Positions 18,390 through 27,439 of a stretch of 64,000 nt of DNA are shown one piece after another (the stretch's first letter is position 1; every line of letters starts with the position of its first letter). Source of the stretch: Streptomyces tailanensis (GTDB lineage: Bacteria > Actinomycetota > Actinomycetes > Streptomycetales > Streptomycetaceae); the NCBI RefSeq assembly GCF_008386495.1, contig NZ_VTHJ01000040.1:24491-88490 (forward strand). Direction: 5' to 3'. A model generated the notes under the pieces. It was not told where the DNA came from and ran no database searches. It was given only the letters and a program-made list of their open reading frames with translations. The position numbers and the translations under genes are program-made.

Positions 18390-19568
18390 GTGGACCTGTT
18401 CGAGTACCAGGCGAGGGACCTCTTCGCCAAGCACGATGTACCGGTGCTGGCCGGTGAAGTCATCGACACGCCTGAGGCGGCGCGCGAGATCACCGAGCGT
18501 CTGGGCGGCAAGTCCGTCGTCAAGGCGCAGGTGAAGGTCGGTGGTCGAGGCAAGGCCGGCGGCGTCAAGCTCGCCGCCACCCCGGACGAGGCCGTCGCCC
18601 GCGCGACGGACATCCTCGGCATGGACATCAAGGGCCACACGGTCCACAAGGTGATGATCGCCGAGACCGCTCCGGAAATCGTCGAGGAGTACTACGTCTC
18701 CTTCCTTCTCGACCGCACCAACCGCACCTTCCTCTCCATCGCCTCCGTCGAGGGCGGCGTGGAGATCGAGGAGGTGGCGGCCACCCGCCCCGAGGCCGTC
18801 GCAAAGACCCCGATCGACGCCAACGAGGGTGTGACCCCCGAGGTCGCGCGCGGCATCGTCGAGGCCGCCAACTTCCCGGCCGAGGTCGCCGACAAGGTCG
18901 CCGACATCCTCGTCACCCTGTGGAAGACCTTCGTCGCCGAGGACGCGCTCCTCGTCGAGGTCAACCCGCTGGCGAAGGTCGCCTCCGGTGACGTCATCGC
19001 CCTCGACGGCAAGGTCTCCCTGGACGAGAACGCCGAGTTCCGTCAGCCGGAGCACGAGGCGCTCGTCGACCACGCGTCGGCGAACCCCCTCGAGGCCGCG
19101 GCCAAGGAGAAGAACCTCAACTACGTCAAGCTCGACGGTGAGGTCGGCATCATCGGCAACGGCGCGGGTCTCGTCATGAGCACCCTGGACGTCGTCGCGT
19201 ACGCCGGTGAGGCGCACGGTGGCGTCAAGCCCGCCAACTTCCTCGACATCGGCGGTGGCGCCTCCGCCGCCGTCATGGCGAACGGCCTGGAGATCATCCT
19301 CGGCGACCCGGACGTCAAGTCCGTGTTCGTCAACGTCTTCGGTGGCATCACCGCCTGTGACGAGGTCGCCAACGGCATCGTGCAGGCGCTGCAGCTGCTC
19401 GCGGACCGCGGTGAGGAAGTCACCAAGCCGCTGGTCGTCCGTCTGGACGGCAACAACGCCGAGCTGGGTCGCAAGATCCTCTCCGACGCCAACCACCCGC
19501 TGGTGCAGCGCGTGGACACCATGGACGGCGCGGCCGACAAGGCCGCCGAGCTCGCGGCTGCGAAGTAA
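18390..19568 (+). CDS. sucC: Succinate-CoA ligase [ADP-forming] beta subunit
   Basis: TCA-cycle enzyme making ATP from succinyl-CoA with SucD. 392 residues, full length for the family, from GTG 18390 (MDLFEYQARDLF) after GGGACGGAAG. The ATP-grasp part shows KAQVKVGGRGKAGGVK near residue 46-61, LLVEVNPL for metal binding, and the C-terminal LDIGGGAS and FVNVFGGITACDEVANGI that contact the alpha subunit and phosphohistidine. sucD follows 21 bp later. Confidence 0.97.
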   Translation: MDLFEYQARDLFAKHDVPVLAGEVIDTPEAAREITERLGGKSVVKAQVKVGGRGKAGGVKLAATPDEAVARATDILGMDIKGHTVHKVMIAETAPEIVEEYYVSFLLDRTNRTFLSIASVEGGVEIEEVAATRPEAVAKTPIDANEGVTPEVARGIVEAANFPAEVADKVADILVTLWKTFVAEDALLVEVNPLAKVASGDVIALDGKVSLDENAEFRQPEHEALVDHASANPLEAAAKEKNLNYVKLDGEVGIIGNGAGLVMSTLDVVAYAGEAHGGVKPANFLDIGGGASAAVMANGLEIILGDPDVKSVFVNVFGGITACDEVANGIVQALQLLADRGEEVTKPLVVRLDGNNAELGRKILSDANHPLVQRVDTMDGAADKAAELAAAK

Positions 19569-19589
19569 GGAAGAGGGACACAGACAGCC

Positions 19590-20474
19590 ATGGCTATCTT
19601 CCTCAACAAGGACAGCAAGGTCATCGTCCAGGGCATGACCGGTGCCACGGGCATGAAGCACACCAAGCTCATGCTGGCCGACGGCACGAACATCGTCGGT
19701 GGCGTGAACCCGCGCAAGGCGGGCACGAGCGTCGACGTCGACGGCACCGAGATCCCGGTCTTCGGCACCGTCGACGAGGCGATCGAGAAGACGGGTGCGA
19801 ACGTGTCCGTCCTCTTCGTGCCGCCGGCCTTCGCCAAGGCCGCCGTCGTCGAGGCGATCGACGCGGAGATTCCGCTGGCCGTCGTCATCACCGAGGGCAT
19901 CGCGGTCCACGACTCCGCCGCGTTCTACGCGTACGCGGTCGAGAAGGGCAACAAGACCCGCATCATCGGTCCGAACTGCCCGGGTCTGATCACCCCCGGT
20001 CAGTCGAACGCCGGCATCATCCCCGGTGACATCACCAAGCCGGGCCGTATCGGTCTCGTCTCGAAGTCCGGCACGCTGACGTACCAGATGATGTACGAGC
20101 TCCGTGACATCGGCTTCTCGTCGGCCGTCGGTATCGGTGGCGACCCGGTCATCGGTACGACGCACATCGACGCGCTCGCCGCGTTCGAGGCCGACCCCGA
20201 CACCGACCTCATCGTGATGATCGGTGAGATCGGTGGCGACGCGGAGGAGCGGGCCGCCGATTTCATCAAGGCGAACGTGAAGAAGCCGGTCGTCGGCTAC
20301 GTCGCGGGCTTCACCGCGCCCGAGGGCAAGACCATGGGTCACGCCGGTGCCATCGTGTCCGGGTCCTCCGGTACGGCCGCCGCGAAGAAGGAGGCCCTCG
20401 AGGCCGCCGGTGTCAAGGTCGGCAAGACGCCGACCGAGACGGCGAAGCTGGCGCGCGAGATCCTGGGCGGCTGA
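19590..20474 (+). CDS. sucD: Succinate-CoA ligase [ADP-forming] alpha subunit
   Basis: 294 residues. The CoA-binding Rossmann fold starts at VIVQGMTGATGMKHTKLM, GPNCPGLITPG is the ligase signature, and the phosphorylated His is in KTMGHAGAIVSG. The ATG at 19590 sits 21 bp after sucC, preceded by GAAGAGGGA. It forms the alpha2beta2 or alpha-beta ligase with SucC. A strong terminator follows. Confidence 0.97.
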   Translation: MAIFLNKDSKVIVQGMTGATGMKHTKLMLADGTNIVGGVNPRKAGTSVDVDGTEIPVFGTVDEAIEKTGANVSVLFVPPAFAKAAVVEAIDAEIPLAVVITEGIAVHDSAAFYAYAVEKGNKTRIIGPNCPGLITPGQSNAGIIPGDITKPGRIGLVSKSGTLTYQMMYELRDIGFSSAVGIGGDPVIGTTHIDALAAFEADPDTDLIVMIGEIGGDAEERAADFIKANVKKPVVGYVAGFTAPEGKTMGHAGAIVSGSSGTAAAKKEALEAAGVKVGKTPTETAKLAREILGG

Positions 20475-20512
20475 GGTCTTCTGGCCAGCCTCTGCTTCGG
20501 CTGAACGTCGGA

Positions 20513-20543
20513 CGGGCCCGTACCCCTTTGGGGTGCGGGCCCG
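20513..20543 (+). terminator. Terminator of sucCD
   Basis: Arms CGGGCCCGTACCCC (20513-20526) and GGGGTGCGGGCCCG (20530-20543) with a TTT loop and one G-U pair, 39 bp past the sucD stop. Confidence 0.85.
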
Positions 20544-20589
20544 CCGGCGTTTGTGGGTACCCGGCATTTGGGGCTGGGCGGGGGATGGG

Positions 20590-20700
20590 TGCGTTGCCAG
20601 GCGCTACGAGGTGCCGCTGCGCCGACCCTCCCCCACTCTCGACTTCGCTCGAGCGGGAGGTACCCCCATCGCCCCAGCGGCACGATTGCCCGCAGCTACG
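20590..20700 (+). repeat. Short GC-rich repeat, copy B, extended form
   Basis: Core CCCTCCCCCACTCTC..GCTCGAGCGGGAGG at 20626-20668, flanked by the outer pair GTGCCGCTG (20611) and CAGCGGCAC (20676). The whole block, through GATTGCCCGCAGCTAC, recurs almost exactly at 45750-45840. Confidence 0.85.
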
Positions 20701-20706
20701 ACGGGC

Positions 20707-21606
20707 TCAGTTGGGTTCTGGGTGTAGGCGTTCTGGGCCTGCTGTTGACTCTGATCTGAGTTTTGCGCGGAGTTCCAGTTCGGACTCGGAGAGAGGGCCG
20801 GGGGCTGTTCTCGGTGGTACTCCGCGGATGGGGGTGCCTTGGGGGATCGGGGGTTCGTAGTGGTCGGGGGCGGTGTGGAGGGTCAGGGCGGTGGTGGTGA
20901 GGAGGAGGGTGGTGAAGGCGATGGCGGCGTGGATCCAGCGGCGGGCGCGGAGGTCGGCCCGGGCGCGGAGCGCGATCGGTTTGGTGGGGCGGGGGCGGAT
21001 TCCGGCGGGGAGTTCGGCCAGCAGGCGGTGCAGCGTGTCGGGCGCGACCGGTTCCGGGAGGTGGGCGGCCACCGTCGCGCGGGCGTACATGAGGCGGCCC
21101 GCCGTGGCGGCCGTGCTCGCCTCCGTCTCAGCGGCTGTTTCGGGCAGGTCGAGGCCGAGACCGTCGTAGAGGACGAGGGTGCGCCGGTACGGGGGCGGCA
21201 GTTTCATCAGTACGTCGAGCAGGGCGCGGCCGGTGGGGTCGTCCGGCTGTGGCTCCAGGTGGCGGAAGGAGAGGGGGATGCGGGGGCGTAGTCGGTGCCA
21301 GGGGGAGAGGGCGTACTCGTGTGCCGTCGCCCGCACCCACCCGGCCGGGTCGCGGTCGACGGCCACCTCCGGCCAGCGCTGCCAGGCGAGTTGGAAGGCG
21401 CGTTCCACCGCGTCGCGGGCCTGTTGGCGCCGCCCGGTGAGCAGGTAGGTCTGCTGTACGAGGGTGGGGGCGCAGTACGCGTAGAGCGCGTCGAAGGCCT
21501 GGGCGGGCGTCAAGGGCGGGGGCGCCAGGTCGGGAACGTCGGCGTCGGCGTCCGTGCGGAGGGGCTGCTGGTACCACTCGGACTGCTCGCCGGGGGCCCC
21601 GGTCAC
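20707..21606 (-). CDS. Sigma-factor-like protein with C-terminal membrane span
   Basis: 299 residues from GTG 21606 (MTGAPGEQ), after GAGG. The N-terminal half resembles sigma region 2 (AFDALYAYCAPTLVQQTYLLTGRRQQARDA). LPPPYRRTLVLYDGLGLDLPETAAETEAS is a region 4-like helix-turn-helix. A single transmembrane segment (WIHAAIAFTTLLLTTTAL) near 235 follows. ECF proteins with a membrane anchor are unusual and such relatives are often inactive as sigma factors. It is divergent from the DUF6350 gene. The 21630-21665 AT-rich spacer holds its promoter. Confidence 0.75.
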   Translation of the reverse strand: MTGAPGEQSEWYQQPLRTDADADVPDLAPPPLTPAQAFDALYAYCAPTLVQQTYLLTGRRQQARDAVERAFQLAWQRWPEVAVDRDPAGWVRATAHEYALSPWHRLRPRIPLSFRHLEPQPDDPTGRALLDVLMKLPPPYRRTLVLYDGLGLDLPETAAETEASTAATAGRLMYARATVAAHLPEPVAPDTLHRLLAELPAGIRPRPTKPIALRARADLRARRWIHAAIAFTTLLLTTTALTLHTAPDHYEPPIPQGTPIRGVPPRTAPGPLSESELELRAKLRSESTAGPERLHPEPN

Positions 21607-21725
21607 CGGTTCGCCTCGCGTGTCGCTGACCCTCGTACGAAAAAACACATAAGCACATATTGGGCGACACGTGCGTGAATCCATCGTTACGCCGGTAAAG
21701 CGCGTGTCGTTGGGAGCATGGCCGC

Positions 21726-23813
21726 GTGACGCACGCGACCGACCCAAAAGACCAAAAACGTCCAAAAAGTGCGGCCGACGGCAACGGCCCGAACGATCCG
21801 ACCGCCGTGCCGGACCACCCCGCTGACCGCGGTTGGCCGACGCCGCGCCGGCAGTCCAAGCTGGCCGCCGGGCTGCTCGGCGGGCTGCTGGCGGCGGGGC
21901 TCGGGCTCGGGGCGTTCGCCGCGCTCGTGACGGTGTTGTGGATCAGTTCGCCGTACCCGGACAGCGGGCCGGGCGGGGCGCTGCACGTGGCGGCGGCGCT
22001 GTGGCTGCTGTCCCACGGCGTGGAGCTGATCCGCACGGACACGCTCTCGGGCGATCCCGCCCCCGTGGGCCTCGTCCCCTTGCTGCTGGTCGCCCTGCCG
22101 ACGGTCCTGCTGTACCGCTCGGCCTGCGATCACGCGAACGCCGGGTTCGGGACGAGGGCCCGTATGACATGGGTCGGTCTCGTCATCGGCTACACGGCCG
22201 TCGGTGTCGCCGTCACGCTGTACGCCTCGGGTGGGGCGCTGCGGCCCTCGTGGCTGTGGGCCCCCGTCTGCGTACCGTTGCTGGCGGCGCTCGCGGCGGG
22301 CACGGGGATGTGGACGGCGCGCGGGCGCCCCCAACTGCGCCTGCCCGCCTCTCTGGGCGGCGCCCCGGAGACAGAGTGGCGACGGCGGCTCACGTCCGCC
22401 GCCGGACGCGCCGCCGGGGCGGGCGTGCTGGTGCTGGTCGGCGGCGGTGCCCTGCTCGTGGCGGTGTCCCTGGTGTGGCACGGCGACACCGCCCGCGGCT
22501 CCTTCCTCCAGCTCACCGAGGGGTGGTCGGGCCGTTTCGCCGTACTGCTGCTGTGTGTGGCCCTGGTGCCGAACGCGGCGGTGTGGGGAGCGGCCTACGC
22601 GCTCGGCCCGGGGTTCGTCCTGGGCGCCGGGCATGCCGTCGGGCCCTTGGTCACGGCGGCTCCGGCCGCCACCATGCTGCCGCCGTTGCCGTTGCTCGCC
22701 GCGGTGCCGGGGGGCGCGCTCACGCCGCTGACCTGGGGGGTGGGGGCGGTGCCCCTGGCCGCGGGGGTGACGGTGGGCTGCTTCACGGCGGCCCGGGCTG
22801 CCGTGGAGCCGGGCGCCCCCTGGTCCGCCCGGCGCACCACCGCCGCGACCCTCCTCGCCGCCGCCCTCTGCGCCCTGGCCTTCGCCTTCCTCACCCTCCT
22901 CGCCGCCGGCCCCCTCGGCCTCGCCGCCCTCGCCCACGTCGGCCCCCTCTGGTGGCAGACGGGCGGCGCGGCCGGGGCCTGGATGGCTGCGGTGGCGCCG
23001 CCGGTGGCCCTCGCGGCCCGCTGGTGGCACGTACGGCAACGGAAGGGGTCGGCGACGGGGTCGGCGACGGCGCCGCAGAAGCCGCGAGGAGAGGGGAAGG
23101 CGACGACGGGGGGCGTGTTCCGGGGAGGGCGGGAGGCCACGAAGGGTGGGATGTTCCGGCGCAGGAAGGGGGCGACGGGGCCGGAAACGGACAGGGCGGA
23201 GAGGACAGACATGGCGGATAGGGGAAGGTGGTTCCGAGGGTTCCGGCGGAAGCCGGGAGTGGCGTCGGCCGGGACGCTCCAAGACAAGCGGGAAGCGGCT
23301 GCGTTCAGCTCCGGCATTCATCAGGGCGAGCCGGGAGCGGCCGGACTCAGTGCCGGGGTTCACCAGGGTGAGTCAGGGGTGGCGGTAGCTGGCTCGGGGG
23401 TTCTTCAGGGTGGGGCGGGAGCGGCGGCGGGGCTCAGCTCCGTCGCTCACCAGGCAGAGTCGGGCGCTGTGACACCTGGGGCCCTTCCGCATGAGCCGGG
23501 AGCGGCGGTGCCGGGCTCCCTTCCATGCGAGCGGGAGGCGTCGACGGGGCTGGGCGTGGCCGCTTCGCGTGAGGTCTTCACCGACCTGCCGTACACAACC
23601 GACCCGCCGTACACAGCTGAGGCCCGCGCGGACCAGCCCTTCACGGCCGGGCTCTTCGTGGGCCCGTCCTCCCTGGCCGGATCTCCGCCGCCGTCAGCCC
23701 CCGCCTCCGAGCCGACCTCGGGAACCCGACCCGGGCCCGGACTCGGAGCCGGACCCGGACCCGGCGTCGGACACGCCATCGACCCACAGGAAGCGACCGG
23801 CGAGGCCTCCTGA
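21726..23813 (+). CDS. DUF6350 polytopic membrane protein
   Basis: 695 residues from GTG 21726. The first 440 residues contain about ten hydrophobic segments (for example LAAGLLGGLLAAGLGLGAF, LLVALPTVLLY, LLLCVALVPNAAVWGAAYAL), typical of the DUF6350 family that sits between sucD and purN in Streptomyces. Residues 450-695 are a hydrophilic low-complexity tail. It contains imperfect repeats of about 17 residues built on HQGExGAA (residues 520-600), then a GPGPG run. Function is unknown. The tail is longer than I would expect for the family and probably varies between strains. Confidence 0.85.
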   Translation: MTHATDPKDQKRPKSAADGNGPNDPTAVPDHPADRGWPTPRRQSKLAAGLLGGLLAAGLGLGAFAALVTVLWISSPYPDSGPGGALHVAAALWLLSHGVELIRTDTLSGDPAPVGLVPLLLVALPTVLLYRSACDHANAGFGTRARMTWVGLVIGYTAVGVAVTLYASGGALRPSWLWAPVCVPLLAALAAGTGMWTARGRPQLRLPASLGGAPETEWRRRLTSAAGRAAGAGVLVLVGGGALLVAVSLVWHGDTARGSFLQLTEGWSGRFAVLLLCVALVPNAAVWGAAYALGPGFVLGAGHAVGPLVTAAPAATMLPPLPLLAAVPGGALTPLTWGVGAVPLAAGVTVGCFTAARAAVEPGAPWSARRTTAATLLAAALCALAFAFLTLLAAGPLGLAALAHVGPLWWQTGGAAGAWMAAVAPPVALAARWWHVRQRKGSATGSATAPQKPRGEGKATTGGVFRGGREATKGGMFRRRKGATGPETDRAERTDMADRGRWFRGFRRKPGVASAGTLQDKREAAAFSSGIHQGEPGAAGLSAGVHQGESGVAVAGSGVLQGGAGAAAGLSSVAHQAESGAVTPGALPHEPGAAVPGSLPCEREASTGLGVAASREVFTDLPYTTDPPYTAEARADQPFTAGLFVGPSSLAGSPPPSAPASEPTSGTRPGPGLGAGPGPGVGHAIDPQEATGEAS

Positions 23814-23982
23814 CCCTGCCCCTACAGCTCCCGCATCCTTCCCCCTCGCACCGTCCCGTGACGGTCCCGCCGCTGGTGCACCCATGGCGCACCGGCGGCG
23901 CCGGGCGGCGCCCCGGTGCCGTACGCACCGACGACGGCGCCCCGTTGACGTACAGGCGAACGCGTCCCCTCCCGCAGACCCC

Positions 23983-24822
23983 TCAGCGAGCGTTGCCCAG
24001 CAGTTCCCGTACCGGTCCCTCGGGCAGGAGTTCCTTGCAGGACTTCTCCGACGCTGTGGTGAGGGCGTCGTTGACGCAGGTGTAGTAGTCCCGGTAGACG
24101 AACTGGGTCGTGAAGGTGGCGGCGACCATGGCGAGGGCGAGGGACGAGGTCACCAGGCCGCTGATGGCCGCGGTCTTCTGGGGGCGCCCGCTCGGCTCGG
24201 CGGGGGCCGCCGGCCGGGTCGGGTCCGGGGCGGCGGGCTTGGCGCGCAGGGCGCTGATGGCCCAGTACATGGCCAGGGAGCCGAGCAGCAGGGCCATGTA
24301 CGGCCAGGCGAAGAGGGCGAAGAAGAAGGCCCACATGCCGGAGAGCAGCGCGTACCGCGCACGCCGCTGGGCGGGGTCCGTCGGGTCCCAGCGCAGCCCG
24401 GTGCCCGGCCCGCCCTCGGGGCCCTGGCCGGGACCGCCCGGCCTGCCCTGCCCACCCGGGCGCTCGCCGAAGTGCCCGCCGGTCGAGCGGCCGGGCTGCC
24501 GGTCGCTCCACTGACTGCCCCACGGCGCATGACCACCGCCACCAGGACCGTGACCGTGACCTCCGCCGTCGGAGTCCTGCCCGTCCGCGGGCCGGCGCGG
24601 CTGCCAGGGCCGGTCGGGCGTGCCCTCGGGCGGCGGCGCGAACGGGTTGTCGTCGGAGGAACCCGCCCCCGGACCCCGCCCACCCGCGGAGCCCTGGCCC
24701 CGTCCGGGCTCCCCGGACTGCTCGGGCTGTCCGGCGGCGTCCTCGCTCTCGCGCGGAGGCGTGGGAGAGGAGCTCCGCTCACGCAGCAGGAGCGAAGGAA
24801 GGCGGAGGCTGCGATCCGGCAT
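23983..24822 (-). CDS. Membrane protein with Pro/Gly-rich N-terminus
   Basis: About 279 residues if the start is ATG 24822; an in-frame start further upstream is possible. The first 140 residues are disordered (NPFAPPPEGTPDRPWQPRRPADGQ). Then come segments LLSGMWAFFFALFAWPYMALLLGSLAMYW and a third at ISGLVTSSLALAMVAATFTTQ, and a soluble C-terminus with two Cys (YTCVNDAL, KSCKELLP). The pattern resembles DUF4190-like envelope proteins. Function unknown; it converges on DUF6350. Confidence 0.75.
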   Translation of the reverse strand: MPDRSLRLPSLLLRERSSSPTPPRESEDAAGQPEQSGEPGRGQGSAGGRGPGAGSSDDNPFAPPPEGTPDRPWQPRRPADGQDSDGGGHGHGPGGGGHAPWGSQWSDRQPGRSTGGHFGERPGGQGRPGGPGQGPEGGPGTGLRWDPTDPAQRRARYALLSGMWAFFFALFAWPYMALLLGSLAMYWAISALRAKPAAPDPTRPAAPAEPSGRPQKTAAISGLVTSSLALAMVAATFTTQFVYRDYYTCVNDALTTASEKSCKELLPEGPVRELLGNAR

Positions 24823-25171
24823 CAGGAGTGCGTCTTCCCCATTGGTGAGATCGGTGAGTACGAGAACAAGGCGAGCAAGGTGACCAACACGGCGGTGGAT
24901 ACGTATACGGCGGTGAAATCTGCTGCTACGGCATGAGCTGTCACTTCGTGAACGCCCCACACACCGACCGCGTTCCCGAGCCCGCTCCTCGCAGACGCTA
25001 CCTTCCGGCCACGCCCCCGTCCCACGGGGGCCGCCCGGTGTGCCGGTATCGTTGCTGACGGTCGGCCGCTTCGTAGACTTCCCCGTATACCGGGACGCGA
25101 AGCATTCGTATGAATGCACATACGGGTCGCCCGCGCATCACCGCACCGCTCCCCCGAGAAAGGGCCCCACC
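24823..25171. other. Divergent region before purN
   Basis: Promoters for the leftward membrane gene and rightward purNH. The only notable signal is the nested palindrome around 25082-25126. No gene is seen. Confidence 0.5.
25102..25117. promoter_or_regulatory. Palindrome upstream of purN, possible operator
   Basis: GCATTC GTAT GAATGC, perfect 6-bp arms, enclosed by a second pair CCCGTAT (25082-25088) and ATACGGG (25120-25126). It lies 55 bp before the purN start in an AT-rich patch, a likely place for control of the purNH transcript. Confidence 0.4.
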
Positions 25172-25801
25172 GTGGCCGCCAAGCCCGTGGCCAAGCGCCT
25201 CGTCGTGCTGGTATCCGGATCCGGCACCAACCTCCAGGCGCTGCTGGATGCCATCGCGACGACCGGCGTCGAGGCCTACGGCGCCGAGATCGTGGCCGTC
25301 GGGGCCGATCGCGGCGGCATCGAAGGCCTCGCCCGGGCCGAGCGCGCCGGGATGCCGACGTTCGTCCGCCGCGTCAAGGACTACGGGACGCGCGAGGAGT
25401 GGGACGCCGCCCTCACCGAGGCCGTCGCCGCGTACGAGCCCGATCTCGTCGTGTCCGCCGGGTTCATGAAGATCCTCGGCAAGGAGTTCCTCGCGCGTTT
25501 CGGCGGGCGGATCGTGAACACGCACCCCGCCCTGCTGCCCAGTTTTCCCGGAGCCCACGGTGTGCGGGACGCGCTCGCGTACGGCGCCAGGGTCACCGGC
25601 TGCACCGTCCACTTCGTCGACGACGGCGTCGACACCGGACCGATCATCGCCCAGGGCGTGGTGGAGGTCCGGGACGAGGACGACGAGAGCGCTCTGCACG
25701 AGCGCATCAAGGAAGTCGAGCGAAGGCTGCTCGTCGATGTCGTGGGGCGGCTCGCCCGCAACGGCTATCGCATTGAGGGACGAAAGGTAGTTATCCAGTG
25801 A
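25172..25801 (+). CDS. purN: Phosphoribosylglycinamide formyltransferase
   Basis: Transfers a formyl group from 10-formyl-THF to GAR in purine synthesis. 209 residues from GTG 25172 after GAGAAAGGG. LVSGSGTNLQALLDA binds the phosphate, and NTHPALLPSFPGAHG holds the catalytic Asn and His. The later Asp is in DDGVDTGPII. The stop overlaps the purH start (GTGA), so the two are translationally coupled. Confidence 0.96.
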   Translation: MAAKPVAKRLVVLVSGSGTNLQALLDAIATTGVEAYGAEIVAVGADRGGIEGLARAERAGMPTFVRRVKDYGTREEWDAALTEAVAAYEPDLVVSAGFMKILGKEFLARFGGRIVNTHPALLPSFPGAHGVRDALAYGARVTGCTVHFVDDGVDTGPIIAQGVVEVRDEDDESALHERIKEVERRLLVDVVGRLARNGYRIEGRKVVIQ

Positions 25802-27375
25802 CCGCCGACAGCACTGTCACGGCCGAGAGCGGCAAGCGGGGCATCCGTCGCGCGCTTGTCAGCGTCTACGACAAGACGGGCCTCGAAGACCTCGCGCGCG
25901 GCCTGAACGAGGCGGGCGTCGAACTCGTCTCCACCGGCTCCACCGCCGCGAAGATCGCCGCCGCCGGTGTCCCCGTCACCAAGGTCGAGGAGCTCACCGG
26001 CTTCCCCGAGTGCCTGGACGGCCGGGTCAAGACCCTGCACCCGCGCGTGCACGCCGGCATCCTCGCCGACCTGCGGCTCGAGGACCACCGGCGGCAGCTC
26101 GCGGAGCTGGGCGTGGAGCCGTTCGACCTCGTCGTCGTGAACCTCTACCCGTTCCAGGAGACCGTCGCCTCGGGCGCCACGCCCGACGAGTGTGTCGAGC
26201 AGATCGACATCGGCGGTCCGTCGATGGTCCGCGCCGCCGCCAAGAACCACCCCTCGGTCGCCGTCGTCACCAGCCCCGCCCGGTACGGCGACGTCCTCGC
26301 CGCCGTGCGCGACGGCGGTTTCGACCTCGCCACCCGCAAACGGCTCGCCGCCGAGGCATTCCGGCACACGGCCGAGTACGACGTGGCGGTCGCCGGCTGG
26401 TTCCTCGGCGAGTACGCCGGTGACGGCGAGGAGTTCCCGAACTTCATCGGCGTGACGTACGAGCGCAAGCAGATCCTGCGCTACGGCGAGAACCCGCACC
26501 AGCCCGCCGCCCTCTACACAGGCGGCTGCGGTGGCCTTGCCGGTGCCGAGCAGCTGCACGGCAAGGAGATGTCGTACAACAACTACACGGACACGGACGC
26601 CGCCCGCCGTGCCGCGTACGACCACGCCGAGCCGGCCGTCGCGATCATCAAGCACGCCAACCCGTGCGGTATCGCGATCGGTGCCGATGTCGCCGAGGCG
26701 CACCGCAAGGCGCACGCCTGTGACCCGCTGTCGGCGTTCGGCGGGGTCATCGCCGTCAACCGGCCGGTCAGCAAGGAGATGGCGGAGCAGGTCGCCGAGA
26801 TCTTCACCGAGGTCATCGTCGCGCCCGACTACGAGGAGGGCGCCCTCGAAGCGCTCGCCAAGAAGAAGAACATCCGTGTGCTGCGCTGCCCCGAGGCGCC
26901 GGAGCCGGCCGCGGAGTTCCGCCCGATCGACGGCGGCGGACTGGCCCAGGTGACGGACGTCTTCCAGGCCGAGGGCGACGACCCCGCCAACTGGACCCTG
27001 GCAACGGGTGAGGCGCTGTCCGAGCCGGAGCTCGCCGAGTTGGCCTTCGCCTGGCGGGCCTGCCGCGCCGTCAAGTCCAACGCGATCCTCCTCGCCAAGG
27101 ACGGGGCCTCGGTCGGCGTCGGCATGGGGCAGGTCAACCGCGTCGACTCCTGCAAGCTCGCCGTGGAGCGGGCCGGTGAGGAGCGTGCGCGGGGCTCGTA
27201 CGTCGCCTCGGACGCCTTCTTCCCGTTCCCGGACAACATCGACGTCCTGGGCGCCGCCGGCGTCAAGGCCATCGTGCAGCCGGGCGGGTCCGTCCGCGAC
27301 GAACTCGTCGTCGAGGCCGCGCAGAAGGCGGGCATCACGATGTACTTCACGGGCACGCGGCACTTCTTCCACTGA
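25798..27375 (+). CDS. purH: Bifunctional AICAR transformylase / IMP cyclohydrolase
   Basis: Last two steps to IMP. 525 residues, normal length. The N-terminal cyclohydrolase (MGS-like) domain shows VSVYDKTGLEDLARGL and DGRVKTLHPRVHAGIL. The transformylase half carries YGENPHQPAALY, the substrate Lys-His in IIKHANPCGIA, and ends in TMYFTGTRHFFH. It uses 10-formyl-THF, as PurN does, and FolD nearby can supply it. Confidence 0.97.
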   Translation: MTADSTVTAESGKRGIRRALVSVYDKTGLEDLARGLNEAGVELVSTGSTAAKIAAAGVPVTKVEELTGFPECLDGRVKTLHPRVHAGILADLRLEDHRRQLAELGVEPFDLVVVNLYPFQETVASGATPDECVEQIDIGGPSMVRAAAKNHPSVAVVTSPARYGDVLAAVRDGGFDLATRKRLAAEAFRHTAEYDVAVAGWFLGEYAGDGEEFPNFIGVTYERKQILRYGENPHQPAALYTGGCGGLAGAEQLHGKEMSYNNYTDTDAARRAAYDHAEPAVAIIKHANPCGIAIGADVAEAHRKAHACDPLSAFGGVIAVNRPVSKEMAEQVAEIFTEVIVAPDYEEGALEALAKKKNIRVLRCPEAPEPAAEFRPIDGGGLAQVTDVFQAEGDDPANWTLATGEALSEPELAELAFAWRACRAVKSNAILLAKDGASVGVGMGQVNRVDSCKLAVERAGEERARGSYVASDAFFPFPDNIDVLGAAGVKAIVQPGGSVRDELVVEAAQKAGITMYFTGTRHFFH

Positions 27376-27392
27376 GCCGCACACCCACTGCG

Positions 27393-27424
27393 GGGCCCGC
27401 CGGTGGTCACCGACCGGCGGGCCC
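27393..27424. terminator. Hairpin between purH and the kinase gene
   Basis: Arms GGGCCCGCCGG (27393-27403) and CCGGCGGGCCC (27414-27424), between two convergent stops; works in both directions. Confidence 0.8.
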
Positions 27425-27439
27425 TCGCCGTATCGGGCC

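Noticed and set aside
22190..22516. Antisense frames inside DUF6350
   Set aside because: Shadow frames with no codon bias of their own.
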